Shown: positions 46,560-57,837, numbered from the stretch's first letter. The stretch is 64,000 nucleotides of DNA from Petrosia ficiformis (GCA_947044365.1 OX345636.1:8824001-8888000), one strand, 5' to 3'. Numbers and translations are program-made. The notes: a model not told the origin generated them from the letters alone.

Positions 46560-47640
46560 TTTAGGCAATTAAATATCATGCTTTTTATGGATTTTGATCC
46601 ATACCACAATATATAATATCCTTGATATTTAGTCACATGATTACATGTTAATAGTCATGTCTATAAACTACAAATATAAAATACACACTTTGTCACAAAC
46701 AATTACTAAATTTTGCTACCTTGAAATATTCCACTATACAGTCTAAGTCCTTGATGTCTACGGTACTTATAGTATTCCAACATTTTCGATACTCTTTCTT
46801 CTATATTGGTCGTTTACGATACCATATTACATGTCCTGTTTTGCTACTGCATATACAGTACATAAACTCACATAAAGTTTCACATATTTAACTGAATTTG
46901 TATAAAATTAGATGTTTATCTAACCACATTCATTATGTACATGTGCATTATCAAGTATCAATATTATACCATTGATAATGATTCCCAAACTACTCGGTAT
47001 TGTATGAAAGTGATAATTATTGGTATCACCCACCTCTACTATATGTACATGTACAAACAAATATCATGTGTTTAATAGTATGAATACGTATTACGCAGTC
47101 TCATTACAATACATCATGTGAATTAGATATTATGTGACTCCTTTTAAGTCTTGCATTTGTATCCACTACATGAGTTAATATTAATAATGTGTAGATATCC
47201 TCATTCATAACTATCATCGTGTGATTCTGAATCACTAGTTAATAAAGTGTATATAGGTGTCCTCAATCATAATTAATAATTAATATCACATGACTCATTA
47301 TAAGTATATATTATCACCCAGATACTGGGAAATGTCACCAGTTAGACACACTAGTATTACCATAAGTCTGAAGGATGAGTGGCAATACATGTAATACATA
47401 CATCATAATTATGATCATGTGACTCATTATAATTCATGTTATTAATTAGTGTTAATATTATATTTTAATCAAACAACTATAAAATGGTACAATGAATAAC
47501 TAATAAAATTATAATAATAATTATAGATAGTGTTTTTATTAGATGTACAATCACTTTATATAATTATAAGAAACAACTCTAAAATATAATATAATTATAA
47601 CATTATAAATTATTGAGTAACTATTAAATATAATAGTGTT
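46560..47640. other. AT-rich stretch, no gene seen
   Basis: Contains a MITE-like inverted pair with 'ggtatcacccacctctact' at about 47,020 (relative at 62,625) and AT-rich sequence downstream of the MATH gene. Confidence 0.5.
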
Positions 47641-47642
47641 TA

Positions 47643-48163
47643 TTAGGAATACACAATAACTTTAGATACTACAAAACACAATACATCATTATTAATATAT
47701 TCAGTGTTATTAGTAATATTATAATATAAATCACTGTGTGATATGAACTGATAATAACCCAATCCACCAGGAGCTGTGTCTCCTTCCATTACTCTCTTAC
47801 GATACTTTATATCATCACTGTCATTGAAGTAGAGAATCGTCTCCACATGTCCCTTATCCTCCCTCCAATTAAGTAATCGAATAGTGGTATCACACTTGAA
47901 GGGCCATGTTAATATATCATCATTTTCACCCTTCATGAGATACACACCTACAGTAACATGTGTACCTTTACCACTACCATCACCATTAGCATCTACTCTT
48001 AACTTTAGCTTGTATCCATCAGGTCCAGTATAGAATGGTGTACTCGTCCATTGATCACTAACTCTTTTATGCTCAGAGAAGTTATGCATGGATAGTGTAC
48101 ATGGAGGGAGGAGATAGGGAGATTCAGTTCCTGGAGTAATATACCAACTTGGTACTTCAGGAC
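47643..48163 (-). CDS. MATH/TRAF-C domain protein, last exon
   Basis: A phase-1 acceptor (ttattag) at 48164-48165 opens an exon of 172 codons. It begins VPSWYITPGTESPYLLPP and ends at a TAA. Its core, DQWTSTPFYTGPDGYKLKLR, then GTHVTVGVYLMKGENDD, LTWPFKCDTTIRLLNW and GYYQFISHSDL, is the meprin-and-TRAF-homology (TRAF-C) beta-sandwich. This domain trimerises and binds receptor tails or adaptors. The preceding residues fit the end of a TRAF coiled-coil/B-box region. No upstream exon with RING or TRAF zinc fingers is visible before the transposon at 50-55 kb, so either the 5' exons lie beyond it or this is a partial gene. A 65-nt AT-rich intron start precedes the acceptor. Ubiquitin-ligase or scaffold signalling at the membrane is inferred from the family. 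Confidence 0.8.
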
Positions 48164-48169
48164 CTAATA

Positions 48170-50059
48170 AATAATAATAATTAATTATAATAATTCTAAT
48201 TATAAGTACATGTATTTCATTTCCAGTAACAGACAGTGATGATTATGTCACTAGTACATGTTGTTTATACTGTAGTGAATATATTTACAAGTTATATTAC
48301 ATGTTTACAAGACTCATGTAGTGTTTCTATATTAATATAATATCAAGTATTATCACTAATATAATAATGTAAACATGTTATTATAATGTGATGAGTACTA
48401 AACTATAATATATCACATTATGATATTTCATGTTCTTTATACTAGGAACTAGATAATTATGATGTATATATCACAAGATGATATAAATATATTATTATAT
48501 TTTATATCATCTAGTGTTATATCATGAATGAATCATACTTTTGTAGTGTCTGGATATTCATATTTATAATGTAAAGTAATGTATTACCTCATTATATTTA
48601 TTTAAGTAACTACTAACTAACAGACTTAGTGTTTATATTATATGTTCAGTACTATACAAGATAAGAAATATGAAGACAATCATCATCTATCATCATTTTA
48701 TTATAATTATTGATTTGACTAATTCAGTTTAAAGATTTTTTCAGCAATGGAAAAAAGTCGCTCAACTCACTCAATAAAAGAGCCCAGCTGCTTGTGAAAT
48801 TATCAATAATCTTCAATGATTACAGACGATTACATATGATTACAGAGCATGATTACGATTACGATTACCCTAAAAGTGTAATCGATTACAATCGATTACG
48901 ATTACAATCGTAATTGGTCCCAAGCCTGGTACATGTACATATAATCTAATACAACCCTCAATTTACATTACATGTGTATATCATATAGTCTAATACACAC
49001 ATCATAGTCCTTATTTTACATTTACATGTACATACCTTATAGTCTAATACACACCTCATAGTCAATACACCCCTTATTTTACATTTGTATATACATATCA
49101 TATAACCTCATTTTGCATTTACATGAAAATTCATGTGCCTAGCATGCTAGCAAAAGGCGTAGAAACGATTAACAAACAAACACAACAAACAAGCAGCCAC
49201 ATTGGCTTATAAAATTCATAAAACACAGCTATAAAGAGCTTAGAGAAGCAGCCACTCTAGCTTAGAAAAATAACAATCAGCCACCATGGCCTTGAAAATA
49301 AGCAGCCACAATGGCTTAGAATTATGCAGCTGCAATTGCTTAGAAAATAAGCAGCCACAAATACATATCATATAGTCTATAATACAAACATATAGCATGT
49401 GATTACCATTAGGTACAGCAGATGTTATTTATTATTATAAGTACAAATTCATATATCATCAAGATGAAATGAAACCTGTACTTGTAAATAATTATTACCC
49501 AGCTGGTAAAACTGAGGAAAATAAAATTGCTTTGAAATTCCTGTAACCAACTGAAGGTTGAAATAATTTTTACAGTAAATAAAGGGTCACATGATATGTT
49601 AAGAATGTAGATTTAACATTAGTAAAGGATCTCCCGTTTTATTAATTCATTGTAATTAATTATCCAGAGATGTATCATGAACAGTGACAACAAAGCCTAA
49701 AGACTACAAGAGAAATACTTGTTTGATAAGGCAATTGTGGACCACTGAACAGCACCAACAACATCTAGGTACATGTAGGTACACAATTCAAGTGTATGAT
49801 TATCTATATGTGTATATTATATATATGTATACTATATGTACACACTTAATCACAATGTAATCATACACACTAATACATAATCACATAATATTATCCTCAG
49901 GAGGCTATTATTGACATATCTCCTGCTTCACCTCCACATCAGGCTCCTCCTCACCTCACCTCACCACACCACCTTCCGTAATCAAAATAATTTTTACAAG
50001 TGAGAATATAATATCTATGTGTTTGAATATATATTTAAGGTAAATAAACATGTATGCAT
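48170..50059. other. Non-coding stretch upstream of the MATH exon
   Basis: AT-rich intronic or intergenic DNA. Holds the GATTAC cluster (48817-48913), two units of the 'tatagtctaataca' minisatellite (48.93-49.10 kb) and a copy of the 'catgaaaattcatgtgcctagcatgc' MITE with about 25-bp internal repeats (49,120-49,365). No exon recognised. Confidence 0.5.
48817..48913. repeat. GATTAC/TAATCGATTA cluster
   Basis: A dozen or so GATTA or TAATC motifs in under 100 bp, first in plus orientation, then as TAATCGATTA palindromes. It is either a degenerate hexamer repeat or a dense set of homeodomain-type sites. Confidence 0.6.
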
Positions 50060-50068
50060 GTTACATGT
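50060..50068. repeat. 9-bp target-site duplication, left
   Basis: GTTACATGT, identical to 54991-54999. Confidence 0.9.
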
Positions 50069-50137
50069 TAGTCTGGCGAGCCCAGCCCCTTCTCAGAGAG
50101 GAAGGGTCTGGCGAAACGCGTGCATTGAATCTGTCTC
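50069..50137 (+). repeat. Left TIR
   Basis: First 54 bases perfect against the right TIR, then 15 more with two mismatches. GC-rich relative to its surroundings. Contains CCCCTTCTC and GAGGAAGGG arms able to form a small hairpin. Confidence 0.95.
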
Positions 50138-50195
50138 AAGGCCAGAAATCTCGGCCTGGCCAATGGAATTGCAATGATCGTATCATGTGACATAA

Positions 50196-51614
50196 CAACA
50201 CCTAAATAACTATTATAACGTTGAGGCGCAAGTTACCTTGGCTGCTAGTAAACTTGGATACTCTAGTCTGCGTGAAGAGCAAATGGAAGCAATCACATCT
50301 TTTGCTTCTGGAAACGACGTATTTGTGTCATTACCTACTGGTTTTGGGAAGACATTGTGTTATTCTGTGCTACCAGTACTCTTTGATTTACTGAGGGGTC
50401 ATTCAGTGCCTACTAGTATTGTAGTAGTTGTGTCTCTTCTAGTAGGCCCGATGCAAGACCAGGTTTCTTCTGTAGAGAAACAGGGCTTATCTGCAGTTTA
50501 CTTGAGTGAGCTTACTAGTACAGAAATTCGTCATAAAGTTCACAGTGGTGGATATCAGATAGTTTTTCTAACTCCAGAAAGGCTCATAAAGTCAAACAAA
50601 ACTAGGCTGATGTTGGTATCTGATGTGTACTGTAATAATCTTGTTGCTGTTGTAGTGGATGAGGCCCACTGTATTCAAAAATGGTGTGTACATACAGACA
50701 TTATAAATTCTTTTTTTAATACTTATTCACACGTGTGTGTGTGTGTGTGTGTCTCTCTCTATATATATGTATATAGGGGTGGTGATTTCCGGAAGGAATT
50801 TGCAGAGCTGGGGGAGATTCGAAGTTTGATCCCTTCAAAATGTAATATAATGGCTTTAACAGCAACTGCAACGGATGTTACACGATCTACAATTTTTAAA
50901 GTCTTAAATATGGTTAATCCTGTCATGATTACGCATTCACCAGATAAGTCTAACTTGTTCTACTGTGTCTTATCTACTGATGAGTTAATTACACAAGTGT
51001 TTTCACCTCTCCTACAAATATTGAAAAAGGAACGTACAAACTTAGGTCGTACTATCATATTTTGCAATAATTATAATGATGTCACTACTTTATATAGTTT
51101 TTTTCTTTCCATGGGAGCAGAAGCCACTGAACCAATTGGATCTCCTGATTTACCATGCTTTCGTCTTTTCGATATGTATACAAAGTGCACTCGTAATGAT
51201 GTTAAGAAAGAGATCCTTCAATTATTTACTTCACCTGTTGGTTCTCTGAGGATCGTTATACATGTAGCTACTATAGCATTTGGACTTGGAGTGAATTGTC
51301 CAAACATACGACGAATAATTCACTGGGGAGCTCCAAATGACATTGAGACATATATTCAAGAAGTTGGTAGAGCAGGGCGTGACTACTTACCTAGCATTGC
51401 CATTTTAATTTCAGGGAAATACACAAGAAAACCATGCAATGATTTGATGAAATTGTACTGCAGTAATAATACCAAGTGCTGACGTAATGTTTTGTTTACT
51501 AATTTCAGTGAAAGCAGTAAATTTTTAGGAACTGGTTGTCAGTGTTGTGATGTTTGTAAAAGTCAATGTGATTGTAGTAAATGTGATAAATACTGTCAAC
51601 TTTTTTTAATTTGA
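50196..51614 (+). pseudogene. RecQ-like SF2 DNA helicase of the transposon (broken)
   Basis: All superfamily 2 RecQ motifs are in order: LREEQMEAI (motif 0), LPTGFGKT (Walker A), MQDQV (Ia), VVVDEAHCIQKW (II), MALTATAT (III), TIIFCNN (IV), ATIAFGLGV (V) and YIQEVGRAGRD (VI). RecQ helicases unwind DNA 3' to 5' using ATP. In a transposon it could help strand separation or repair of the donor site. A 93-bp phase-2 GT-AG intron (50684-50776) with a (GT)n tract interrupts motif II; splicing restores WGGDFRKEF. The intron is a multiple of 3 and lacks stops, so it also reads through. A TGA at 51480-51482 stops the protein just before a cysteine-rich RecQ-Zn tail (CQCCDVC, CDCSKC) that stays in frame to 51614. 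No in-frame ATG precedes motif 0 (frame open from 50196), so the start is lost or in another exon. Confidence 0.9.
50684..50776 (+). other. Helicase intron with GT microsatellite
   Basis: Donor ATG|GTGTGTA, acceptor TATATAG|GGGT. Removal joins TG+G into Trp and restores the conserved W-G-x-D-F-R. It contains about ten GT repeats and a short CT/AT run. Confidence 0.85.
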
Positions 51615-51670
51615 TTTTGATAATGAATGGTATTTTCTGTTATATTATAATTTTACTTATTATGAAATCA

Positions 51671-54600
51671 CTAAGGTGGAGGATAGAATGATCTGGGTAT
51701 GTTTACTTTCATCCATTCAATAAAATCATCATTGAGCTCGTGTGTTAGTGGAGATAAAATGGCTAGTTTACGATGAGTACGTTTAGGGATGTACTGGAAC
51801 ACTTTAATGGTAGTAAGTGATGAAACAACTCGTGAAAGGTCTATAGCAAATGATATCTGTGAATGTCTGCCATAGTTGTGGCTGATATTGTTCTCTTCAT
51901 CAAAGTTTGAAAGCAGTAATGGACCAATGCACTTTCCAAGTCATATTATTGATTCCTTGCTCTTGTTTGCACCTAAACCATTGACAGCAGTTTTTAGAAC
52001 AGCATTGAGATGCTCTATATGAAGATCAAGTGATACATTTTTACCAAGGCATCCATGGTTATTTACGAATCTTGACCAAATTAACTGTTGTGAAAGTTGA
52101 GGTGAGAGTGATTCATATTGGGTTAAAAGATTCAGTGCTTCCAATGAGTAGTTGGTTCTTTTGGATGCTTTGAAAATAGGCAGGAGGAATTTCCAGCATC
52201 GTAACAGCCTCTCCCCATCTCCTTCTCTCACAGAATCCACAAATTCCATATAAAGTAATCCCAGACTAATTACTTCACGAGCATAGTTATTCACACTATC
52301 ATCTGTATACGAATGTGTAGGCATATTTGTTTGATTCGTCTGGAATCTGTATGGTCAAGTCCACATATTTACACACTATCAACTGACATATGGTTTTCAA
52401 CAACTTCATTCTCTCATCTGCATCTTGTAACCAAACATCATCCAAAAGTAGTTGAGTAGAAGGTGTAGCATTAGGAGAGTCCATTCCTAGATTTTGCATA
52501 GATGCTGCAATGATGTGGGAATGTACTACCATGAGGAAGAAGTCCTCACTGGAATTAACATTTTTACTAGGATCAGCATTGACATTCCTTCTGTTTACCA
52601 AGTTTCTAATGTGATAAAGAGTTCCAACGTCCATGCCAGATGATGTAACATATAGACGCTTCCAAATCACCTTTAACAAAAGCAGATATTACACTCATAA
52701 AAACATGTATAGACATTGCAAATTACATACCCCAAGTAGACACACTTTAGAGTGCCAATCCTCAATGGCTGGCACCAATCCCAATAGACGTTCTGTCGAA
52801 GTTTTCGCGTTCATCTGGATTTTCTGTGCTCCTCTGGCACGTGCAACAGTGAGTTGGTCCCCACCAAATATCACTGAATTTAACTGGTCTGTAACTACTT
52901 CTATCTCCTCATCAGATGAAGGAACAGTGATTCTATCTGTGCTTCGATGAACAGGCACATACTGGTGCAGATGATCCATTATATCCACCATCTCTTCATT
53001 TACATTTTCATTCTTAGGCAACACACCCAAGGGCACCTACAATTACAATGAAACAAGATATACAAGTGTATATGATGTTTGTAACTTCATACCACTTCAG
53101 AGAGCATTGACATCTCTGTTGAATACTTGTGATATATGTGATTCTGTACAACATCTGAAAAGGTCTTCTGAAAATACGGACAGTGTTGCACAAGACAACG
53201 GCTCAAGAGTATTGCGAAGTTATTCATAAGAGCTTCATAATCATTAGGTGATGGCAACAATGAAAGTGGATTAATATCATCTGGAGCTAATACTGATTCC
53301 TGCCTATCCGAGTAAGCAGATAAATTAATGCGGTCCTTGATAGCATACATATGGAAGTAATGCAATGACTGTGTTTGGTGTTCCGTTCTCATGAATCTAG
53401 GCTCGACATTTTTATCCACGTTGTCCCCAACTAATTTTAACCCATTCCATTCTGGAGAATTAGCAATGCAAGTAGTATGATGATAGTCTTGCGAGTTCAA
53501 AGGTGGGTGGTCGTCAGGCTGTTGCTGTAGATCATGTGGTTGCATTTCATCAGGCTCAGGAGAATATTCTGGTGGAGTAACAATGTCATCGTCTGAAGAC
53601 ATAGAAAGAGTTTCATCTTCTGATATGTAACTGTCACTTGAAGAGACTGCAGAGGTAGTTTCCACATCATCACATAAAAACTGGCAAACACCAGTAGTAT
53701 AAATCTATTTTGTAATTATAATTTTAAAATTAATAATGTATGCTACTTCCAATTACTGATTTACCTTTGTAATATCATGGCCACGGTTGATGTTTTTGTC
53801 AAGGTTATCTCTCCACTGACAAACAGTGGAGTCATAATTTCTCCCTAGTTTCTCCAACAGAGAAACTACAGTTCTGTCAGATACAGTCAACATCAACTTT
53901 CCCAAACATGTGTATAGCTATATTTATAAAGCATAACAATAATGACATGCAGATATAGTTGAGTCAACATTTCTACCTGTTTAGATGCATGTCCAGCATA
54001 CAGAAGAAGAGATAATACTTTCTGGGTAAGTGACATTCGTGAATTAGGAAATTTACAAAGCATAGAAATGCACAAACAGATAATAGCTACCCTTGGCCTA
54101 TCGTTTCTAGTTGTACGTGTTTTAGTGCACCATTTTAAAAGGGTGAGGAGATTTGGTGTATATTTCTCTAGCTCACGATGGATCCTTTCCCAACTAAACT
54201 CAAGCAACTCAATCCCTGATCTATCTTGCAGAACAGAAGTTACTTTATCTGAACACAACAATGCTATCTCTTTCTGCACAATTTTACCCATTTCTTTCAC
54301 AACATTCTGTCGGATGAGATTGTGGCTAAGGCACTGTTTAGCAGTACCTTTGTGTTGTCGCCGTGCCAGTTGCTTACACAGCTTCCGTCAAGATGGTGTA
54401 ATAGTAAAGTTTTTTGGTTTACTTGGATATGAAACTGTCACCTACACATGAAATAGAATATAACCAAACCAAATTATGCTAACAACTTACAGAAACACTT
54501 GGAGACTTGGAAGTGCTGATTTCAAGTCTGGGACGTTTCTTGCTATGTAATGATTCTGCTAAAGGTTCAATTGATTCCAGATCAACAACACTTTCTGTAT

Positions 54601-54865
54601 TTCCACCCACCACAAAATTTACTGCCTTCTGCACACCAACAATCAGTTCATTCCTTAACTTTACCATCCTTTCAAACTTCCCAAAGCACCCTCTACACAA
54701 AAAGCTGTTGTCATGGATCAATTTGTCAACATCACGGCTGCTATCGATGTTATTTACCACTTCTCTCAGCTGCATATAAACAGGATGGCCTTCCAAAATT
54801 CGTCTCTTTCTTGTACCAGCACCACTACTTGAAAGTTGTAAACAACATCCCAGGCAAATGGACAT
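51671..54865 (-). pseudogene. DUF6589 protein, candidate transposase (six exons, broken)
   Basis: Exons 54865-54491, 54441-53977, 53917-53765, 53680-53093, 53036-52731 and 52670-51671 join in phase 0 across introns of 49, 59, 84, 56 and 60 bp. This gives about 960 codons. Exon 1 starts at ATG and has CLGCC ... CRGCF, a paired-cysteine zinc motif of ZAD-like spacing. Exon 3 encodes KLGRNYDSTVCQWRDN; exon 4 is acidic, then similar to DUF6589. Exon 5 has the family hallmark FGGDQLT. Exon 6 has AREVISLGLLYMEF, WSRFVNNHG, LHIEHLNAVLKTA and LGKCIGPL. I recognise DUF6589; a DDE-type role (Asp of GGDQLT, Glu of IEHLN) is inference. Lesions: TGA at 54388-54390, TGA at 51941-51943 (before LGKCIG, where the family has Arg), and a +1 frameshift at 52299-52324. 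It ends at a TAG (51671-51673). Confidence 0.85.
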
Positions 54866-54921
54866 CGTGGAAACACGTGGACGTTAATTACAATAATTAA
54901 TTGCATTCTTTGAATTCCGTC

Positions 54922-54990
54922 GAGACAAATTCAATTCACGCGTTTCGCCAGACCCTTCCTCTCTGAGAAGGGGCTGGGCTCGCCAGACTA
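54922..54990 (-). repeat. Right TIR
   Basis: Reverse complement of the left TIR, 54 bases perfect. The DUF6589 ATG lies 57 bp inside it. Confidence 0.95.
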
Positions 54991-54999
54991 GTTACATGT
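54991..54999. repeat. 9-bp target-site duplication, right
   Basis: GTTACATGT, identical to 50060-50068. Confidence 0.9.
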
Positions 55000-55840
55000 A
55001 TGTGTGTATATGTATGTTGTGTGACTATATGTATAGTACATATGTGCATGTGTATATCTAGTGTCTTTATAACAATAAGATTTTCTACATAGAAAGACAA
55101 GCATAATATTTCCTGAAAGCTATAAATTCCCTCCTATTTGTTACCATAACTAAACCACAATACCTAACTACATGTGTACGAAAACTATTGCACTCCAAGG
55201 ACTTATTTATACAGTGTGGTTTACATAGTACACATGCTCACATTACTATAGTATTAGCAGTGATACTGTTGGTACTATCCCTCAGCCCTAAAATTTATTC
55301 AAATCTACATCTGTCCATTATTTATGAATTTCCTGAATTCCATGCCTTAATAAACCATTTTGAAAACTATACTCATATATGTAGGGCTTCATACAGGAGG
55401 GGGAAAAGGGATATCTCTCCTAACTAGAGTTACATGTACAATCTCCACGAGAGGTCAAATACAACATCTAAGCTACAAGCCTTCTGGGGCCCTAAAAGCC
55501 ACCAGAAGCAGCTTCAGAAGCTTATATTTATAAGATTTGCTGAGGTACACTCCCACACATAGTGGACAGTGCGCTTCACATAATTAATCTTTCCCTCATT
55601 AATGAGGGGTGTATTAGACTATATGATATGTACATGTATATAAGGGATTATATGATATGTACTAGTGCTGACCAAGGGTACTTGAATAGCTAAATACCCG
55701 ACTTTAAATTCATTACCCGGATCTAAAATCATTACCCGAGGGTATTATGGGAATTGTACAGTAACTGATAAAACAGATTATGAGTGAAGATAATGAGTAA
55801 ATAGTGAATAATGAAAATGTGAGTAAATGATAAGTACTTA
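55000..55840. other. No gene seen
   Basis: AT-rich with TATGTA-type repeats at the left, a short open frame without family, and one unit of the 'tatagtctaatacacccctc' minisatellite (about 55,595-55,640, inverted). Confidence 0.5.
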
Positions 55841-55844
55841 ATTA

Positions 55845-55956
55845 ACCAGTGTAGTCTTCTTTCTTCAGATCCAGAATCAGACTCCTCATCCACTTCCATT
55901 TCATCTTCAGCCTCTACTACACTCCATAGAAGTGTTACATACATACTCCAAGCCAA
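55845..55956 (-). pseudogene. Possible acidic exon of an unidentified gene
   Basis: Minus-strand frame reads VVEAEDEMEVDEESDSGSEE, a compact acidic stretch unlike the surrounding random frames. Exon borders are not convincing. It may belong with 56372-56494 and 57838-58110, all on the minus strand, as remains of one gene. Function unknown. Confidence 0.3.
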
Positions 55957-56371
55957 AAAGCATTATGTCACGATTATTTGCCTCGTTTTCTGTTTCTCAT
56001 TTACAATTACAGCTGGGCAATATAACTGCTATCACTATCATGATATTTATCTGTGATACTATTGCGATAGTGAATATACTGCGTTAGTGCGGTCTATATT
56101 GTTTGTACATATACTAAGAGCTTCATATATAAAGTATGCCCCATAAAAAAGTTCAGTATGAAGTTTAAACTGTAGATAAGAACATTGATATTAATACATG
56201 TAATAATTATCTTTCAACTTGAATGAGTACTGCTGTACTACATATACTATATATGCATTAGTTTCAGAGATTATTTGTCAGGTCTCAGAAGTGAATAAAC
56301 GTACCAGTTACATACACATTTGGTGAGGAGCAGTCTCTGCAAAACTACAGTACATAACACCCAGAAAAGAA

Positions 56372-56494
56372 TCAAATCTTGCCTTTCCTGGTAGGTGCTA
56401 AGTTGCTTGAATAAGAGTCTTCCTTGCTACTCTCGTTACTATTCTCAACAATATCATCATCACCCTCACGTTGGGTTCCACCAGTGACTGCTTC
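56372..56494 (-). pseudogene. Possible last exon, acidic/Ser-rich
   Basis: An acceptor (aattttag) opens a frame EAVTGGTQREGDDDIVENSN, then KEDSYSSNLAPTRKGKI and TGA. The composition looks coding, but no family is recognised. About 900 bp upstream on the same strand lies a Lys-rich open stretch (57838-57920) ending at a GT donor. Confidence 0.35.
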
Positions 56495-57059
56495 CTAAAA
56501 TTAGAACTTATTTTGGTGATAAATAGTTCAAGATCGACATTTTTGCTACGTTTTAAGCTACTACCGAATCTCATTTAAATAGAGAATATAGTACATAGTA
56601 ATTTTGAAATATTGAAAATGAATAATGATGTGAAAAAAAGGGCGCTTTCCTTGTTTTAAAGAGCGACTTTCCTGATGGAAAAGCGACTTTTAGCGCCCAA
56701 GTCGCCCCCTAGATCTATTTGTACACTAAAAGTACATTTGTGTACACATACATGTACATGTATGTTGTGTGACTACATTCACAGTGCATATGTGCATGTG
56801 TATATGTGTATAACTATATGTACACTAACAGTGCACATACATGTATGTTGTGTGACTATACATATAGCTCATGTGTGTTTATGTGTATATGTGACTTTAC
56901 ATACAGTACAAATATGTGTTTGTATGTGTGTGACTGTAAAATACATACATGTATTATATTGTGTATAAGTGTGTCTGACACTGTATTATACATATATATA
57001 TATAGTACATGTGTGTTATGAGTGTTTGAAAATATATACATATAGTACAAGTGTGACTA

Positions 57060-57420
57060 GATACATGTACAGTATATATAGTTATGTGTGTGTGGCTATA
57101 TGTATAGTACAAGATACATATATAGTACATGTACATGTGTGTTATGTGTGTGTGGCTATATGTATAGTACAAGATACATATATAGTACATGTACATGTGT
57201 GTTATGTGTGTGTGGCTATATGTATAGTACAAGATACATATATAGTACATGTACATGTTTGTTATGTGTGTGTGGCTACATGTATAGTACAAGATACATA
57301 TATAGTACATGTACATGTTTGTTATGTGTGTGTGGCTATATGTATAGTACAAGATACATATATAGTACATGTACATGTTTGTTATGTGTGTGTGGCTATA
57401 TGTATAGTACATGTGTGACT
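57060..57420. repeat. 60-bp minisatellite, about six units
   Basis: Unit 'gttatgtgtgtgtggctata' plus 'tgtatagtacaagatacata' plus 'tatagtacatgtacatgtgt'. One G/T difference (tgtgtgtt versus tgtttgtt) splits the units into two blocks. Long frames on both strands are artefacts because 60 is a multiple of 3. Confidence 0.95.
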
Positions 57421-57715
57421 ATACACATATATGTATCGTACATGTGTGTGTGACTATATGTATAATACATGTGTGACTATACACATGTGTGTATAGTACA
57501 TGTGTGTTATGTGTGTGTGGCTGTATGTATAGTACATGTGTGACTATACGCATATATGTATCGTACATGTGTGTGTGACTATATGTATAATACATGTGTG
57601 ACTATACACATGTGTGTATAGTACATGTGTGTTATGTGTGTGTGGCTGTATGTATAGTACATGTGTGTTACATGTATACATGTATGCATGTGTATAGTTG
57701 TATGTATAGTACATG
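57405..57715. repeat. Second-order repeat of about 125 bp, two units
   Basis: 'gtgtgactatacacatatat' through 'gtgtggctgtatgtatagta' occurs at about 57,413 and 57,538. It derives from the same TATGTA/GTGTG vocabulary as the 60-bp array; 56,720-57,060 holds looser copies. Confidence 0.8.
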
Positions 57716-57837
57716 TGTGCGTACTTCGTAACAAAATTACTGTGTTGAGTCTACAGGGTGCATGTACAAAATGACTATTAATAGACAATGACAAAAGCAA
57801 TATCTCTAATGAAATAAGCACATGATGATTAGTGTGT

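Larger units (their letters stand above)
43620..47460. repeat. Older duplication pair, copy A
   Basis: Collinear with 58380-63285, with many substitutions and indels. Shared landmarks: 'gatcaggttgctac' (43647 and 58402), the 44468 hairpin (59088), the 45-bp minisatellite (60.76 kb), 'aagagagtttatgaatgggt' (45618 and 61854) and 'ggaaatgtcacc' (47329 and 62931). No gene apart from short spurious frames. Confidence 0.85.
50069..54990. mobile_element. RecQ helicase + DUF6589 TIR transposon (4922 bp)
   Basis: Terminal inverted repeats of 54 bp are perfect (50069-50122 and 54937-54990) and extend to about 69 bp with two mismatches. They begin TAGTCTGGCGAGCCCAGCCC. The 9-bp target duplication GTTACATGT flanks both ends exactly. 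Two convergent multi-exon genes fill the interior and stop 56 bp apart. Each starts within about 60 bp of a TIR, so the TIRs probably contain or adjoin both promoters. GTCTGGCGA occurs twice in each TIR (positions 3-11 and 38-46), a possible protein-binding repeat. Both genes are broken, but the ends look intact. Confidence 0.9.

Noticed and set aside
45588..46636. Three overlapping minus-strand open frames of 285-326 codons
   Set aside because: They are the 26-bp minisatellite read in three frames; cyclic Tyr/Cys/His repeats with no domain.
56954..57418. About 150-codon open frames on both strands
   Set aside because: By-products of a 60-bp minisatellite whose length is a multiple of 3.
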